Source: Hemicentrotus pulcherrimus
Taxonomy: Eukaryota; Echinodermata; Echinoidea; Camarodonta; Strongylocentrotidae
DNA: 64,000 nt
Assembly (NCBI GenBank): GCA_003118195.1
Contig: BEXV01000009.1
Coordinates: 21,216-85,215 of the forward strand
Reading direction: 5' to 3'
Below the pieces are notes generated by a model. It was not told the DNA's origin. It did no database searches and saw only the letters and a list, made by a program, of their open reading frames with translations. How positions within the stretch are numbered: position 1 is the stretch's first letter; every line of letters begins with the position of its first letter. This document shows positions 23,756 to 38,012 of this stretch, piece after piece. The translations under genes were made by a program, and so were the position numbers.

Positions 23756-26700
23756 ATCTCTCTGTCACTATCTCCCTCTTCATCCATTTTCTCTCTATCT
23801 CTCTCTCTCCCCAGTATCTGTCTTTCTCTCCTCGATCTCATTCGCTTTGTACTTTTATTCCAAAACCGATTTCAAACGATAATGGAATGCAACAAATTGT
23901 GTTTTTTTTTCTATTATAATTCCCTTTCTCAGTCTTGTCATAATTCTGACGGCTATCACAAAATTATGCGAATCGGTCTAATTGAAGCAGCCGTTTGGAC
24001 AGGCACGCACTTAATGGGGGGGGGGGGGGNGGGGGGGGGGGGTAGCAATAATATCGGATTATTACCAATGATAAAGCAGATCGGTACAAAGAGGACTAAC
24101 TTTGTCGTGTTTGTGTTCAGATGGTACAAGCATGTACCTATGTACAAGGTAATATAAGATGTTAAACTTCAACGAGATAATATTTTTATAAAATTGAAAA
24201 AATTATTCCCGGAGAATCTTTTTTTCTTTCTCTCTTTCCATTTAACCGGAAACAATTTTCATCAAAATATTTGTTTGTCTTTGTGTGGTATCGTCAGACA
24301 CTCAGCGGTTCCCCCTTTCTGACATTCAAAATAATGCTCTGCCATTACAACATATTTTTTTCTTTCAGTCACAAACTAATTTAATGTCAACATTCATCAT
24401 GTAACTATAATTCATCGGAACGTGAATATCTTTGTTATTCACTCACTAAGCCGGTGAACGTTCCCTCATCGTAAATTCACGCGTCGTTCACTGTCACGGG
24501 CGGAATTACCGGCACAACCCCAAAATGGAAAGAGCCTGGGGCTTGCATATTATAGAATAAATCAAGCAACACTCATAATTCCATTACCCCTCTTACAAGA
24601 CAAAGTCCTATGTGCTTACACATACTCAGCTAGAGGCAGAAGATTTTTTTACCCCTCCCTTCCATTCCTCCGTGTTGCTTATTGTGTATACCTTCCAAGA
24701 AACTGCGAGGGATGGTGAAGATTCAGGGTAAAAAAGACCGTCTTATTTTAGCTGCTGATATCTGCTGAAAGGCGGAACGACGCAAACTCATATCATTTTA
24801 CACAAAGTTAGCGACCTTAAAGGTAATACAAAGTTTTGGTATGGGGTCATGAATTTGTTTCAAATGAAGATATTGGAAGTATATACGATACTACATACTA
24901 CATTATTCAAAGACCATTTTCGCGGTTAAAATCGAGTCTAAAGTGATGAAATTGTTTTTAAAAAAAATAACTCTTTATGTTGTAAAGCTCCCTCTCAAGG
25001 TCAAGATATTAGTTAAGCTATAAAACAAAGTTTCCGAAAAAAATTGACCGATTGGCTATTTCTGTTTTTAAAATATATATCACAACTACATATTCTGAGA
25101 TTTTCATGGTCGCAGCTACCATTGTATGGCCGTAGGCGCTATTTGAAATTTATGAAAATTAGTATATTAGGGGCTAAATTTTCTTGTGCTTACAATACAT
25201 CCACAGGGGCATCCAAATATATCAAAATTGTAAAGAATCACTATTCAGCTAATTTCCAAAGTTTCCCAAAACTTTGTATTACCTTTAATGTGATCAGCAG
25301 ACAAGCACAGTAACACATTACCATTGATAATGGTTCATGACAAGGAGTATGGCTAAGCGTGTAGGAAGATGCCCAGGTGTGTGAATAAGGTGTGAGCAGT
25401 TTTTTAAGGAAGGAGTTCACACCCGACAGTTACAAGGTATTCAGCATTTAAATTTCCTCAACATAATGTTAGTCAAAAAGAATGTCATCAAAGGAACACA
25501 ACTAACATAATAAACAAGAAGTAAAATTCCTCCCCCCCCCCCACCTCCGAAAATTAAATTCGTATAGGAAAACACGGCTATTTCACTTCGCATTTTTTTT
25601 TTCGTGCTTTTTTTAAACCTTAAATCATTCCCTGATTTATACGATTATTGACTCGACTTTGCTCGTGATATCTCTTAAAGCATTTTATGGAAAACCCAAC
25701 GCTGCCTCCCGAGATTATCATAAATAATGAAACAAGAATTATGTGTGGCAACTCTTTTATAGCTAAAATGCACCGTAAAGTTCATACTTCTATCGCTTTT
25801 TTAAAAAATCAAGCTGTTTTTGCAGTCCCATCGTATTCACAAAAGCCCCTTCCGAAAGAAGATCAATACATTATGGCCCGAATTCACAAAGCAAGGTTTG
25901 AGCTCAAACCTCCTTTTGTTTCGCCAAACCTCCTTTTGTTCTTTACAAACCAGGTTTGTAAAAACGCGTAAAACGCGTACGAAAACCAAGGTTTGTCGAC
26001 AAACTTCCTTCGTGAATTCGGGCCTATATGGCTGGGCAAATTCTTTCCGAAACATGATATCCTTTCATTCCAAAATTGTGACCTCTATGGAAGGACTTTC
26101 TCGAGAGACGAAATAATATGAACACAGCTCTGGATGATATAGGCCTGCATCTGTCGAGCGTACACGAGGATTTGTCCTTCGAGAAGACAGTATAGGTATA
26201 TTATTGTCTTAGCTATCTGATCTGTAGAGCTTCTTAACTTACCCGTATAACAGAAGGCCTTGCATTACTTGTGACCTTAACATTTCCAGCATACTTCACG
26301 AACACCTTGAAAAAATAGGACTTCAAGCTATTTTGTCTTTCTCCTCAATGAAATTAGATGACGGCATGGCGGCAAACCTTAAGGATTCTAAATGTAGGAC
26401 ATGCTAGTGAACTTCCTTCGTAGAGAGACAAGTATCTTCTCGATTTAGTCACTATGGAAGAGTGATTCCATACAGTGTTATTTTCTTCTTCAAATGTTTT
26501 GAGCTGTCCATACGGTATTCAATTTCACGCCGCGTTTATTAGCGCGCCAAAATATATTTTATACAGTGTTGATTTGGAACATTTCATCTCAAGACGCTGT
26601 CCATAATCATAAAACATCTAGACATCACAAAAAAAGACAGGATCAACAGCAAAATAATATGATCAAAATAAAAACCTCTTATGGTTTGAATCAGGAAAAG

Positions 26701-29700
26701 ATTACCGTACGAACACATTCCAGCATGTCTATGACAAATGATTAATTTATGTAAATATTTCTCTTGGGAGAAACGCACGTATATTATAATGCTGGAAAGG
26801 GATAATCCCGAGACATTATTCGGAGCGCATTATCGAAAGGATTTATGATTTATCCATTTCTAAGGGGGCCGATTGATTTACGTTGAGACACATACTGTTA
26901 AAAGATTGATTGTGCAACATAAATCTCTAAATTATTCATACTCATCAACGAAAGCACGAATTTTAATGGAATAATAATCTTCAACGATTCGTCCGTGAAT
27001 TATGCTGCTTGTGGAAAACTGTTATACATGTATATAGTTCAATTTAGTGTGTAAAGTTGATAGAAATGACAGTATCTTACTTTTCTTGGTAGGCATTATT
27101 CGTTCCTCTGTGATCCAGGTCATGGCAGAGACATCCTACAAGGAGAGTTAGCTGTTCGATATCCGACAAGTACTTCGCTACCCCTGTATTCTGTTAATAG
27201 CAAGAGATATATTATAACACTTTTAATTGATTTATTAATGTCGTGCGCAGTGAAGGTCGAGGTCACAGAATAAAAATAACGATGTATTAACAGTTATACA
27301 AGACAACAATTTTTTGAGGGATCGCAGCATGCATGTCCAAGGCGAAGTTTATTGAAAGTTCTACACCGAGTCTCAGAGTTGCACTTAAAAAGTATATGTG
27401 TGCAAATAATGGACACTTATCTGGGGTGTTTTGAATTTAGATTGTATAATCATCTCTATTTCTGGAAAATGAATGATCGAAAAGATTTTCTTTGGTTAAG
27501 AATAAAAAGTAACAATAAATCGTACTTGTCACAGAGTAGAATTGAAAACAGATATACAGCACCATACTATTTAACGCTTGTTCACATGCTATATTATAGC
27601 CTTTAAAATAACGAATAGTAAATTGGCTTTTTTGAATTCAGTTGGATAATATTTCTTTCAATCGCGATTCGTGACCTACATAATGACCAGAAGTACTCCA
27701 TCGATTTTATTTAACCAACTTTAGGGATGAAATAGAGCAACAAACTGATGAATACACAGATTATAATTAACCTGTTTTGACGTGGTGACATAAGTTGACA
27801 TTGTTCGATTATATTTTCTAGGGCATTGTCGGAAACGACTGTAATTGGTAATTCAATAGAGAGAGAGAGAGAGAGAAGCACATAGCACTATTCAAACATT
27901 GCTGTGTAAATGTCAGAACAACAATCAATTTACATTGCTCAATCGCTCTTAGTCGCATATCTCGCAATACTGTGAACGGCTGACGTGGAATTGGCTTATG
28001 AAATTGAATAACTCCAGTGTAAATAAGACAAGCCCCTTTATTCCAAATGCTAATTATAGGAACATTTCAATTCCATCGACTATAAAAATTTGAGAGCAGA
28101 AAGTGTAATAAGCATCACTTACCTGAAGTATGGCAAACATGACTTGCTGAACATTGAAGGCGTGTCTAAAGTTGTGGTAGGCAACTGGCCTGTAGTTCTT
28201 GCGTACCGTCAGCAACCATCGACTCAAGACCTGCAATCGTAGATTATCAACATAAAAAGCAACTTTAATATATAAAGAGTATATTCTAATAATAGTCAAC
28301 ATGAAAGCAAATCAAACAGTTACAATCAAGATGATGCAGCTTCCACAAAAAAAAAAAAAGATTTACTATAAGAATATATATATATATATTGTCATTCATG
28401 ATTGTCATCGGGGCATTTGAAAAATGAATACGACGATACATGTCTGTGTATTTACATAAACAGTGTTATTAGTTCTTTTCAACAGAGTTTAAAAAAATGC
28501 AGTTTAAAACAGAAATATGGGAAGAACAAAAAAAAAATAAGAAAGAGAGAGAGAGAAAGAGAGATAGAGAGAGTGGATTAGCGACCGCCTGAACTGACGC
28601 GGGAGATTGATGACTGCCTAGAATGAAAGGTCAAATTATGAAAGTATCAGCCATTGAGGGTCATATCTAATTAAATCTCAATAAAGCGCTAATCAAATAG
28701 GACTTTAATTTGATAGGTTATTAAATGGATGCCAGTCTCTGTTAGATATGAAACAACTGGGTGCATCATACATAGCCTCCAGGCATATTACTTAGCCCAG
28801 CAGTTCAGTGATGTAGAATGTCGTCATTGAAATTCTTGTTTTCAGCGGGATTTTCCAGGGATAATAATAAAAAGATAACTCTGCGAAGGTCACATATCAA
28901 TTATGAAAGGAAAGAAAGAGAATATGTTCTTCTCATAGAGCATGCACAACACTTTTTCTATTGACTAAATCAGCCAAATATTTCTTTGTTATTCATTGAA
29001 AGTGTTTCTATTTTTTCTATAATCAATCCGATAACCGCATGCACTATTGCTGAAGACAAGAATAATAATTTTATAGATCGTTTTTAACCACTGACATTAC
29101 ATCTTTTGTAAAGCAAGCAATTGCACGTAGTCTTTCTTACAACAACCGATATTTCAATTCAACGGAAGCTCAACTATATTACAAATTCAAATGACATTCA
29201 TTGAAAAGATGCAAACTATGACAAATAATTGCAAATTTTATAAATATGATTAAACTACGATACTTATATCATCACACTGATTAACAACACATAAACAAAA
29301 TAAATCATGAAGAGGACCAAATAGCGAAGAGGATTCTTATCCCATTCGAATGATCCTTGTTAAAAAAAAGAGCTATTGCCCGGCGCACATGAGGCGTCAT
29401 TTTCTGACGTAAGACTGCGTTAACGATAGGCATGGGCTTTGACGCACCATAGTGGTGAGTGTGACTTCGCAGTAACGAAAACGTTTGATTAGCGCAGGTA
29501 GTATACACATAACTGTACTGTTGCAGTGACCGAGGGACCACCTATACTCCAGAGACTCGAATAAAGGCAGTATATATTTGTTTTATAGACTTCTTTCTTA
29601 ATTCAACGTTCATTGATATCATTGTTTAAAAGATTTCACTGTAAAAATCAAAGAATTCAAACAACCGTGCCCGCTGTAGCCATTCTAATTTACGCACTGC

Positions 29701-31795
29701 GACATGAGTAATTTTGCCTAGCTGTAAATAGTACTTTTTGCTCAATAGTGTGTTTATTTTGTATTTATGTGACACACTTTTAACCAATTAATGAACGAGA
29801 ATATATCAATGGCATTTAATAATGCAATCCAATAGCGCAATATGTAACGGGCATATTCGGAGAGGTGTTTCACAGGATAGTTTTTCTCACATCTTTCACT
29901 GACGTATGAACTCCTTTCCTACCGACGCTTGATCAGCGCAGGTGACAATGCAATCCAATAACGCAACATAATGCAGGTGGCGTATTCGGTGGGTTGTTCC
30001 ACAGCATACTTTTTTGTATTTGTATACTCACATCCTGGCTAATCTTGAATTTATCAAGGAAGCCCGTCTGGATATACATCTTGAGGGATGCTTTCAACAT
30101 CTCGTCTGCTTCTAATGAGAAGTCATCGAAATCAAACCTAACCAGCTTAAGCTTCTTGATGTCTGGAAGACGTGCGTCCTGTAAACAAAAAGGGAAAGAA
30201 TTACACAATCCCATATTCATGAAGGCAGACTAACTTAGGTCCAGGTTGAAACCCAGATCAAGTGTGAGAATGTTTTTTCGAATGGATTTTATGGGGCGCT
30301 AAGTGTCCACATCATAATCCGTTAAAAAAATTTTACTATGATTATGTAATTAGGTGAAGACAGATTGCATAATTACATGATGAAACCAGTTTATCATTTT
30401 CACGTCATGTATTGCAATTTGTTTGTAAATTCTATTTGAAAATTATGTTACAGCAACTTGAAGGGGATAAAGGTTTGAGACTCGGTGCTATATAATCCGT
30501 TAGACTATGTTATGGTGTAACACTACTCCAGGTTCGATTCTTCTCCCTCAATCGTTTGCTCTTTCAATGTCTCTCTCGGTCTCTCTCTGTCTCTCTTTCT
30601 CTTTCACATCCTAGTTTTATAACTTTTCCAGCCTGCACTCTGTGATTCAACAAGTCCAAACGACAAGAGCACTGATTGCCTTGCAATGGTGCTGAGTTTT
30701 ACTTGACCTACCTTTAGAGCTCTGACCTCTTGCTTGGTGGTACATGCGTGATAAGAGAGAACTTCCAATGCAACCTGTTGTTTGGCCATTGCCTTGGTCA
30801 CCTCGTTGAACATGATGGTGTTGTTGATACCCAGTCCGCAGAATATAGTGAATGCCTGTATGAATGAAGGACATGGTAATGTGTCAAATTAGTCCCGTTG
30901 CATGCACACGAGGCGTCATTTCCTGACGCAGGACTACGTCAGCGACTAAGATGGTCTTTGATAAGAGAGTGACGTGGTACAGACACTGCACTCAAAACGA
31001 ACAGTGCAAATATTATGTTGAATTTATGCTACACGCACTAATTTTTAATCATTAGTTTGATCAGCTTCGAACGTAACAACGCAACGAAAATGACGCATCG
31101 TGCTCAACATGCTTTTAAATGAGCACGTTGCGTCAGTTCTTTACCAATACCTTATTTTGACCTGAAAGTAAAGATTTCATGTTTGATTTTAATAAAGTCA
31201 TTTCTGGCCATTTGTGACCACTTATCTCATTCAAAATATATCCACGATGTAATTTTTGGTTACATTCTTGCAAGGTTTAGAGAGAACACATAATCGCGGT
31301 TTACCAGACAGAATATTGATGTTGCGGCTGAATATAACTGGCCGCTCAGATAATTTTCGCGGTTCAGTCATGATTTATATCTTCGGCGATGGTATGAAAT
31401 TCGGACTGATGCTTAAATAGGTAGATGTCATTACTTTAGTGAAAGTGAAAGAAACAGAAAGATGAGGATATCTCCGGGGCATGGGTTTCTTGAGGAAGGT
31501 TGGAAGAATACTTCTTTTTTCTTCTTTCAGAGTAGATGATTTAAGAAGCATCCAGTATCAAATATTTAACACTGATTTCTAGACGCTGATAAAGACATGA
31601 GTAGGAGATAGGCAGTGGCGGATCCAGGACTTTGAGTTAACGGGGGCGCGTGCTCCATAACATAATAGACCAAACGAATGATTCAGTCAGTCAGACTAGA
31701 GTCAGAGTCGATGAGTATACAGGGAGCGTACGTGCGCGACTTCTGCATCTTCTTCGAGACCGTCATGGTAAATGAAGTTTCACGAGAAAGAATGA

Positions 31796-31827
<32 letters not shown>

Positions 31828-34800
31828 AATAAAGAAGAAAAATAGAGCCAGTGAAAAAGAGAGAAAGAGAGATTTACCAAATTATAGAGAGAAACAATGT
31901 TTCTGTCAAAGATAGAAAAAAAAGAAACCTAAACGTTTTAAAATCAAAACTAAAATGCGAAAGTAGAAGACATTTACGCGGGCAGTCAATTATATGCTGA
32001 AAGACCGTCTCATCATGCCGATCTATACAATGCGACACTTGAGATGTAAAATATGTGATCACACTTAACAGGTTCAAACCAATTCGTTCGTCACTCAATA
32101 ATACATCACTTGGAGTTATAACACGAACGAACGTGCACCTCAAATTATAGATTTTGCATAGCCTAGAGGTTCAATTACGTTTGTTATCATTTTGATGTCG
32201 AGATGATCTTTTCTATATACCGGCTATACGTTGCCTCTCTAGATTGCTTCTAAATAATTCCTGAATGTAATCTTGCCGACAAAATCTAGACGACATGTTG
32301 ATTGAGGCAGAAGAATAAACTGCGTTGACATGCTTTCATATCCACCGCCGGCGAGGCGATCATGCCTGCATGCTTTCGATGGGACTTCCACGAAATTCAA
32401 TAATGCTTAAAATAATGTCGGGTATGCATGCCTGCATGCAGAAACGTGTGCGGGCCGAAAAATGTACAAGAAACTGGGCCATGGAATCATGCCAAAAGAC
32501 GGCGCGCTTCATTCTAAAACGTATGAAGACAGAACCTTTAAATAAAGCATTCGTTTTACGAGCTTTGGCGTTTTGATAGGGTCAAAGGCATTCATTACTG
32601 ATAAAAAATGAATGAAAAATGAGGTAATATCTTTCTGCATATTGTGTCTCTGCCCCCACTCTCTCTGTCTCTTTCTCTCTCTCTGTCTCTCTCTGTCTGT
32701 CTCTCACTTTCTCTTTATCTTTCTATGTCTCTCTCACCCCTTTTCTCGCACCCCATCTTACCATTTCTACCAAGCATTTAAATGAGTGTTCTTCGTCGCA
32801 ATTTATTTTCCAAAGCTTACTATACTAGAAGAGTTTCCTATGCGCTCATCTTCCTACGAAGTTTTAACGACAACGTGCCGCTGCCCCTCCCCCAAAATCC
32901 TCTGTCTCTCTTTGGTAATTTGTCTTGGATGAAATAGATCGTTTTCCTATCACACAATGCGCGCCCACACTGTCTAGAGTCTAGACCTTAACATCTTTGA
33001 TGAACTCTAAGGGCCATCCACTTGTATAGAAGACGGTAAACGAGTAACCAAGGTAACGGGGAAATTGCAGAGGTCAAGTGGAAAATTAAAGAGAACAATT
33101 AAGAGGATGTATGCCATAATCTAATTGAATAATGTGATAATCAGTAAAGGAGTGGCCATACAACAACCAAATAGCGATTTACATCAAAGAAATCACCCCC
33201 AAAGGGACTCAGAGAACAACTTAACAAGATCTTGCAGAAAGATAAGGTACATCGATCCACTCAAAATGATGTAAGCATTATACGGATGATGCTTTAGAAG
33301 AAAAAAAATCCGCGAGGTACCACCTCAGATATCCTACAAAATAACCAAGGGAAGATTAATTCAAGTCCTTTTAACAGTTTTCAACTTCCTTTAAAGCATG
33401 GACCAACATGAATTGACATTCAAGAATATGTCTTAGTCATTTAAAGTACATTCATTCTATGTTGCCTGAACATTGATGTTTCTTTTCTTTTTTTTAAAGC
33501 TTTGCACGTTATCGTATTTCTCCCAAGATTGTACTTGTAAAAGTTTAATGTTATATTCCAGAATCATATTTCACTTTTCATAATTCCCTACGAGGGAAAC
33601 TACATACCACCGTCATTTCTCGAAAGTACTTTGCAGAAGATAATTCAACCATAGCATTATACATTCAAGCATACATATTGCTCCACTTCAAAATCTGTAA
33701 ATCTACTCCGTGAATATCAGTTTTTTAGCATTATACATTCAAGCTAACATTTTGCTCCACTTCAGAATCTATAAATATTCCCTGAAATATCAGGATTTTT
33801 TAACATGAACATACATTTCTTAACGAACATAACACGCATTTATCAACCATGGGACAATTGGTTTCAGCGTAGTAATTTGCTCAACTTAAACATATATAAA
33901 TCTTTTCCGAGGAGGATAAAACTTTCACATCAGCATTTCTCGAATGGCAACACAAGTCATATTCCCCTTGACGAGGTTGGCTATTTAAAAGTACCTTATT
34001 AAAGGCATCGTTTTAACAATGTTAAATCTGAGATGCATGGCCCTACGTTTTATCAGTGTCAGTGATATGGTGTATTATATACCTTGCTTTTAAAAATCCA
34101 GCCTTCTGATTGGTCGAAATTGGAGTCGTGATTTTAGCCATTCCCATAAAGAAACGAAAAATGCCAAAACCGATTAGTAGTCCAAAAGTGAGATCACTCA
34201 AAATTCCGGTTACCGGGAAAATAATACAATTTTGCTGCGATACCCATAGGTTTTACGTGTTAAAATGTTCTTTGAGCGAGCGCGGACACCATACAGTACT
34301 TTTTGTCTGCGATTCCCGACTGATCGAAATTTCAGTAATTTTTGCGGGGGTGATAAACAGACAGTTTCTCAGATTATCCGGGATGTTTTAACCAATCTTT
34401 ACTAGATAAAAGGATAAGGTAAGAATTCTAGGTACTTTTTTGTTTGAATTTGGCATAAAAAAGGATATCGACTGCTTTAATACACGAGGACTGGCTGTTT
34501 CTATACTGGCTCCCGGTGAAATTTGCACCCGCTGCTATCACCCCGAGGTGCGGCTGGGTGAGCATATAAAAACAGCCAGTCCTCTTATAAGCAGTCGATA
34601 TCTCTATATATTGAAGCCCTAAACAAAATTCGTGCTTCAAAATGATCATGAAGTGCCTCAAAAAAGTAAAAATCTTTGAGTGACCGGTTTTACTATACTC
34701 ATTTTTCCTATTAAACTGTAGTGTTATAAAAACCGTAAGGAAAAAGGTTTTTGACATTTCGATTTCCAATCGTAAATATATTGATAATCAGACATACGAC

Positions 34801-35012
34801 CAGCTTGTTAAAATCATGGGATTCTGGACTGACATAAAAGGTTTATGATTATGATCGCAGAATGAACTAAATCCAGGGTTTTGTTTAGAATCTGAGGCAA
34901 ACTCCCACACGATACAGTTTTAACCCCCCTGTGCGTGACAATTATGTAGGACATTCTGAATAAATAAATGTTGCCGACATTGCTATGAAATAATAAAATC
35001 ATCTGATACCTT

Positions 35013-35046
<34 letters not shown>

Positions 35047-37971
35047 ACTCTCTCTCTCTCTTCTCACACTCTCTCTCTCTCTCTCTTGCTCTCTCCCTTC
35101 CTCCATCCCTCCTTTACACTATCTCTTAATATAATGTCCTTCCCTAGAGTCCGTTGTCTTCCTATAATAAACGTACATATGTGTTATCAGCATTGTAATG
35201 GATGGTGGGTGATCATCCTTGGTACGATCATTAGGGGACATTTTCCTGTTTAGCTTTGTGATAACATAAATCAGAAACACGGTAAAAGGGAAAACGAAAG
35301 ATGGAACAAGCTCGAAAGGGGGAAAATCCCATTTGAAAACAAGCCCGAGCCGATGTCGCATCCGTCAATAAACTCTTGAAGCAGAACAAAAATAAATCGA
35401 AATGGCCCGATGACTACGGGTACTGTTTACCCCACCCCCACCCCCTTCCCCATAGAAACTCTTTAAAGAGTGGAGAAGAAATCATTACGACCCGCGTCTT
35501 TTTACGTGATCTGCATACCTACCGGCCACAACCCTATTAATGCCAACATTGATTGAAGGAACCATTTGCAGTACATTAGCCAAAGGTTTCTCAAGCTATA
35601 CGGGGTGGAGAAAAACAGGCATATTCGATTTCAATATCATCCAGTGGACATTAAGTGAAGAAGAAGGAGAGATAGGATGGGGGTACTAGAGGGTGGAAGG
35701 GAGATGATATGTCACAAGAAGTTTTCTGGGATTATTTTTTGTTTTGTTTATTTCGCCTAAAACCGCCCATCGTCATCTCGAATAATGGTATTATGTAGTG
35801 TATGGTGAAAATCATCACTATTTTAGTGTAAAATGTCTTAATTTAATGCAAAATCAGTTTCATATTGCTTCAAATGTTAGAGCATTGATGGTATAAACCT
35901 CGATGTTCTCATTTGTTTGTTTATTACTTATCTAGTATATATATATATATATATATATTATCAAATTCATTTTTAATGAATAATGAAATATAGCCTCCAA
36001 CAGTCTAAAATTTTCACTGGATTTTTGGGAGAGGTTTATTCTGCGATTATCATGAAAAACCTTTAAAAAAAACTTCTTTCCCTGTAAATATCGTTATTAA
36101 TATCTTTAAAAGCAATATGGCTTTTGGATATTCCGTAGGTATGTTTGATGATGTCAATCAATAATAAGGCTCAATTTATGCTTTGATTGGCATTGAATAA
36201 ATAGTATTGGTGCAAAGTAGTGGTAATTAATAACTCTCGTATATCTAATAATATTCATTTGGTGCCATTAGATAGAAGCCAATATGAAGGCGAAAGAGAG
36301 AGAGAGAGACAGAGAGAGAGAGAGAGGGGGGAGGGTGGAAGGAGAGATAGAGAGAGAGAGAGAGAGGGGGGAGGCGAAGGAGAGAGAACTGAGAAATAAA
36401 GAGATAGATAGAAATAAAGACGGAAAGAGAGAAAAAGAGAGAGAAAGAGACCAGATTGTAGAGTGAGAAAGAGCGGAAAAAGAAAGAGAGAGAGAAAGAG
36501 AAAGAGAGTGGGCACAGATACAGAGAAAAGAAGAGAGGAGAAAAGAGAAAGAGTGAAGGAGAGTGAGAGAGAGAAAGAGGGGGTGGGAAAAAGTATATTG
36601 AATTGAAATGCGTCAGGAAGTCATATTTTAGCTCACTGCGTGTTTTAATTTCAGGGAATATTGAAATCGGGAATTCGATGTCCTTGATCTACTCTCCTGC
36701 ATACATTATGCAATTAATTAATCAATCGTTATATCCTATGTCTGCTTCAAATTTCAGCATCCTAACCACGTTTGAGCGTTGCTTACTTAACAACGATCAA
36801 TCGTTAATTACAGACCAAACGATAATGGACGATAGGTCGATTCAGATCATTAACTTTCGCGCGTAAAATTTATTACAAATGCTAACTGAGCAGTCGTCTG
36901 CATATGTGATTGGTATTTATGACTGAAGTTTTAATAATTGTTTGTGCGTTCTCAGAATATTGCTCTCTACGTTAAATAAATACAGAGCAGACAGTTTACA
37001 CACAAATCCCACGCAAAAAGTCTGGTAGTCTTTCAATACGTCTTTTTTAAGAGTTATACCGTGCTGTCTTATGAAGATTGTAACACAGTCGTATAATACT
37101 GATTACAGTACAAAGATGCAATGCAGACAAGAAAAAGAAAAGGACTTATCCAAGGACTTATCCAAGCTTGAAGTTAAATTCCAGCAATTTGTTATTGAGG
37201 GGGGGGGGATATCAATAAGTGTACATGTACTTTGTTTATTGAAGCCAAGTTTGTATATACGGTGAGTATGGTAACAAAACTAATCAAGTATGTGTCCGAA
37301 ATCTTTTACAAAAAGAGGAAAAAGTTATATTTTTTCAAAATCATTATTTTTTCGAAGGTGGAGAAAAGGACAGCACAAGCTCAATACACGCGTCCATTTT
37401 GGTTGGGTACCCCCTGTGACCCCTCCTTCTCTCTCATCTAGCTTCAACGAATCTACTAATGACAACTGTGATAATAAAAATCTTACCTCGAATAGCTGCT
37501 CATCATTCTCATCGAATGGGAAACCGTCTGTCCTATTCAAAACCTGGGCGACACCTGTTACATCAAAGATAAAAGCATCAATTTTAACAAACCTGACAAC
37601 CTTAAGGAACAACGCAAAACATGGTGAATAATATATAAAATTCTATTACGATAAACGAATTCGTTATGGACTTTGGAAATCGGATGGCATATTATATAAA
37701 CTTTTTTTATACGTTATATCAAGATGTAATCCCAATTATTTCGCTGGGATTCATAAGTCAACTGAATCACCATCATAAAACGTTCTCGACCTCATTTGCT
37801 TCACACATGGGGCGTTTTAAAATGACCTCTAATTTCCATAATGCGTTATGCGTGAAGTCCCTACCATCACACACACTCTCTCTCTCTCTCTATCTCTCAC
37901 TCTCTCTCTCTCTCTCTCTCTGTCTCCATCACTTATCGTTGTCACTGTCTCCCTGTAACCACGTGGTACCC

Positions 37972-38012
<41 letters not shown>

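Larger units (their letters stand above)
18032..27080 (-). other. 9-kb PDE11 intron
   Basis: No conserved coding sequence. It holds the dispersed duplication 19767/20257, CT runs near 23690-23830, a homopolymer G run with one N at 24030, the MITE at 24821-25284 and the palindromic element at 25875-26024. The rest is AT-rich sequence in which I see nothing. Confidence 0.8.
30856..37486 (-). other. 6.6-kb PDE11 intron
   Basis: No conserved coding sequence found. It contains family D copy 2, GA/CT runs at 31798-31828, 32648-32745, 35010-35110 and 36288-36600, a 74-bp tandem duplication near 33654-33800 and the MITE with nested insertion at 34003-34905. Confidence 0.8.
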
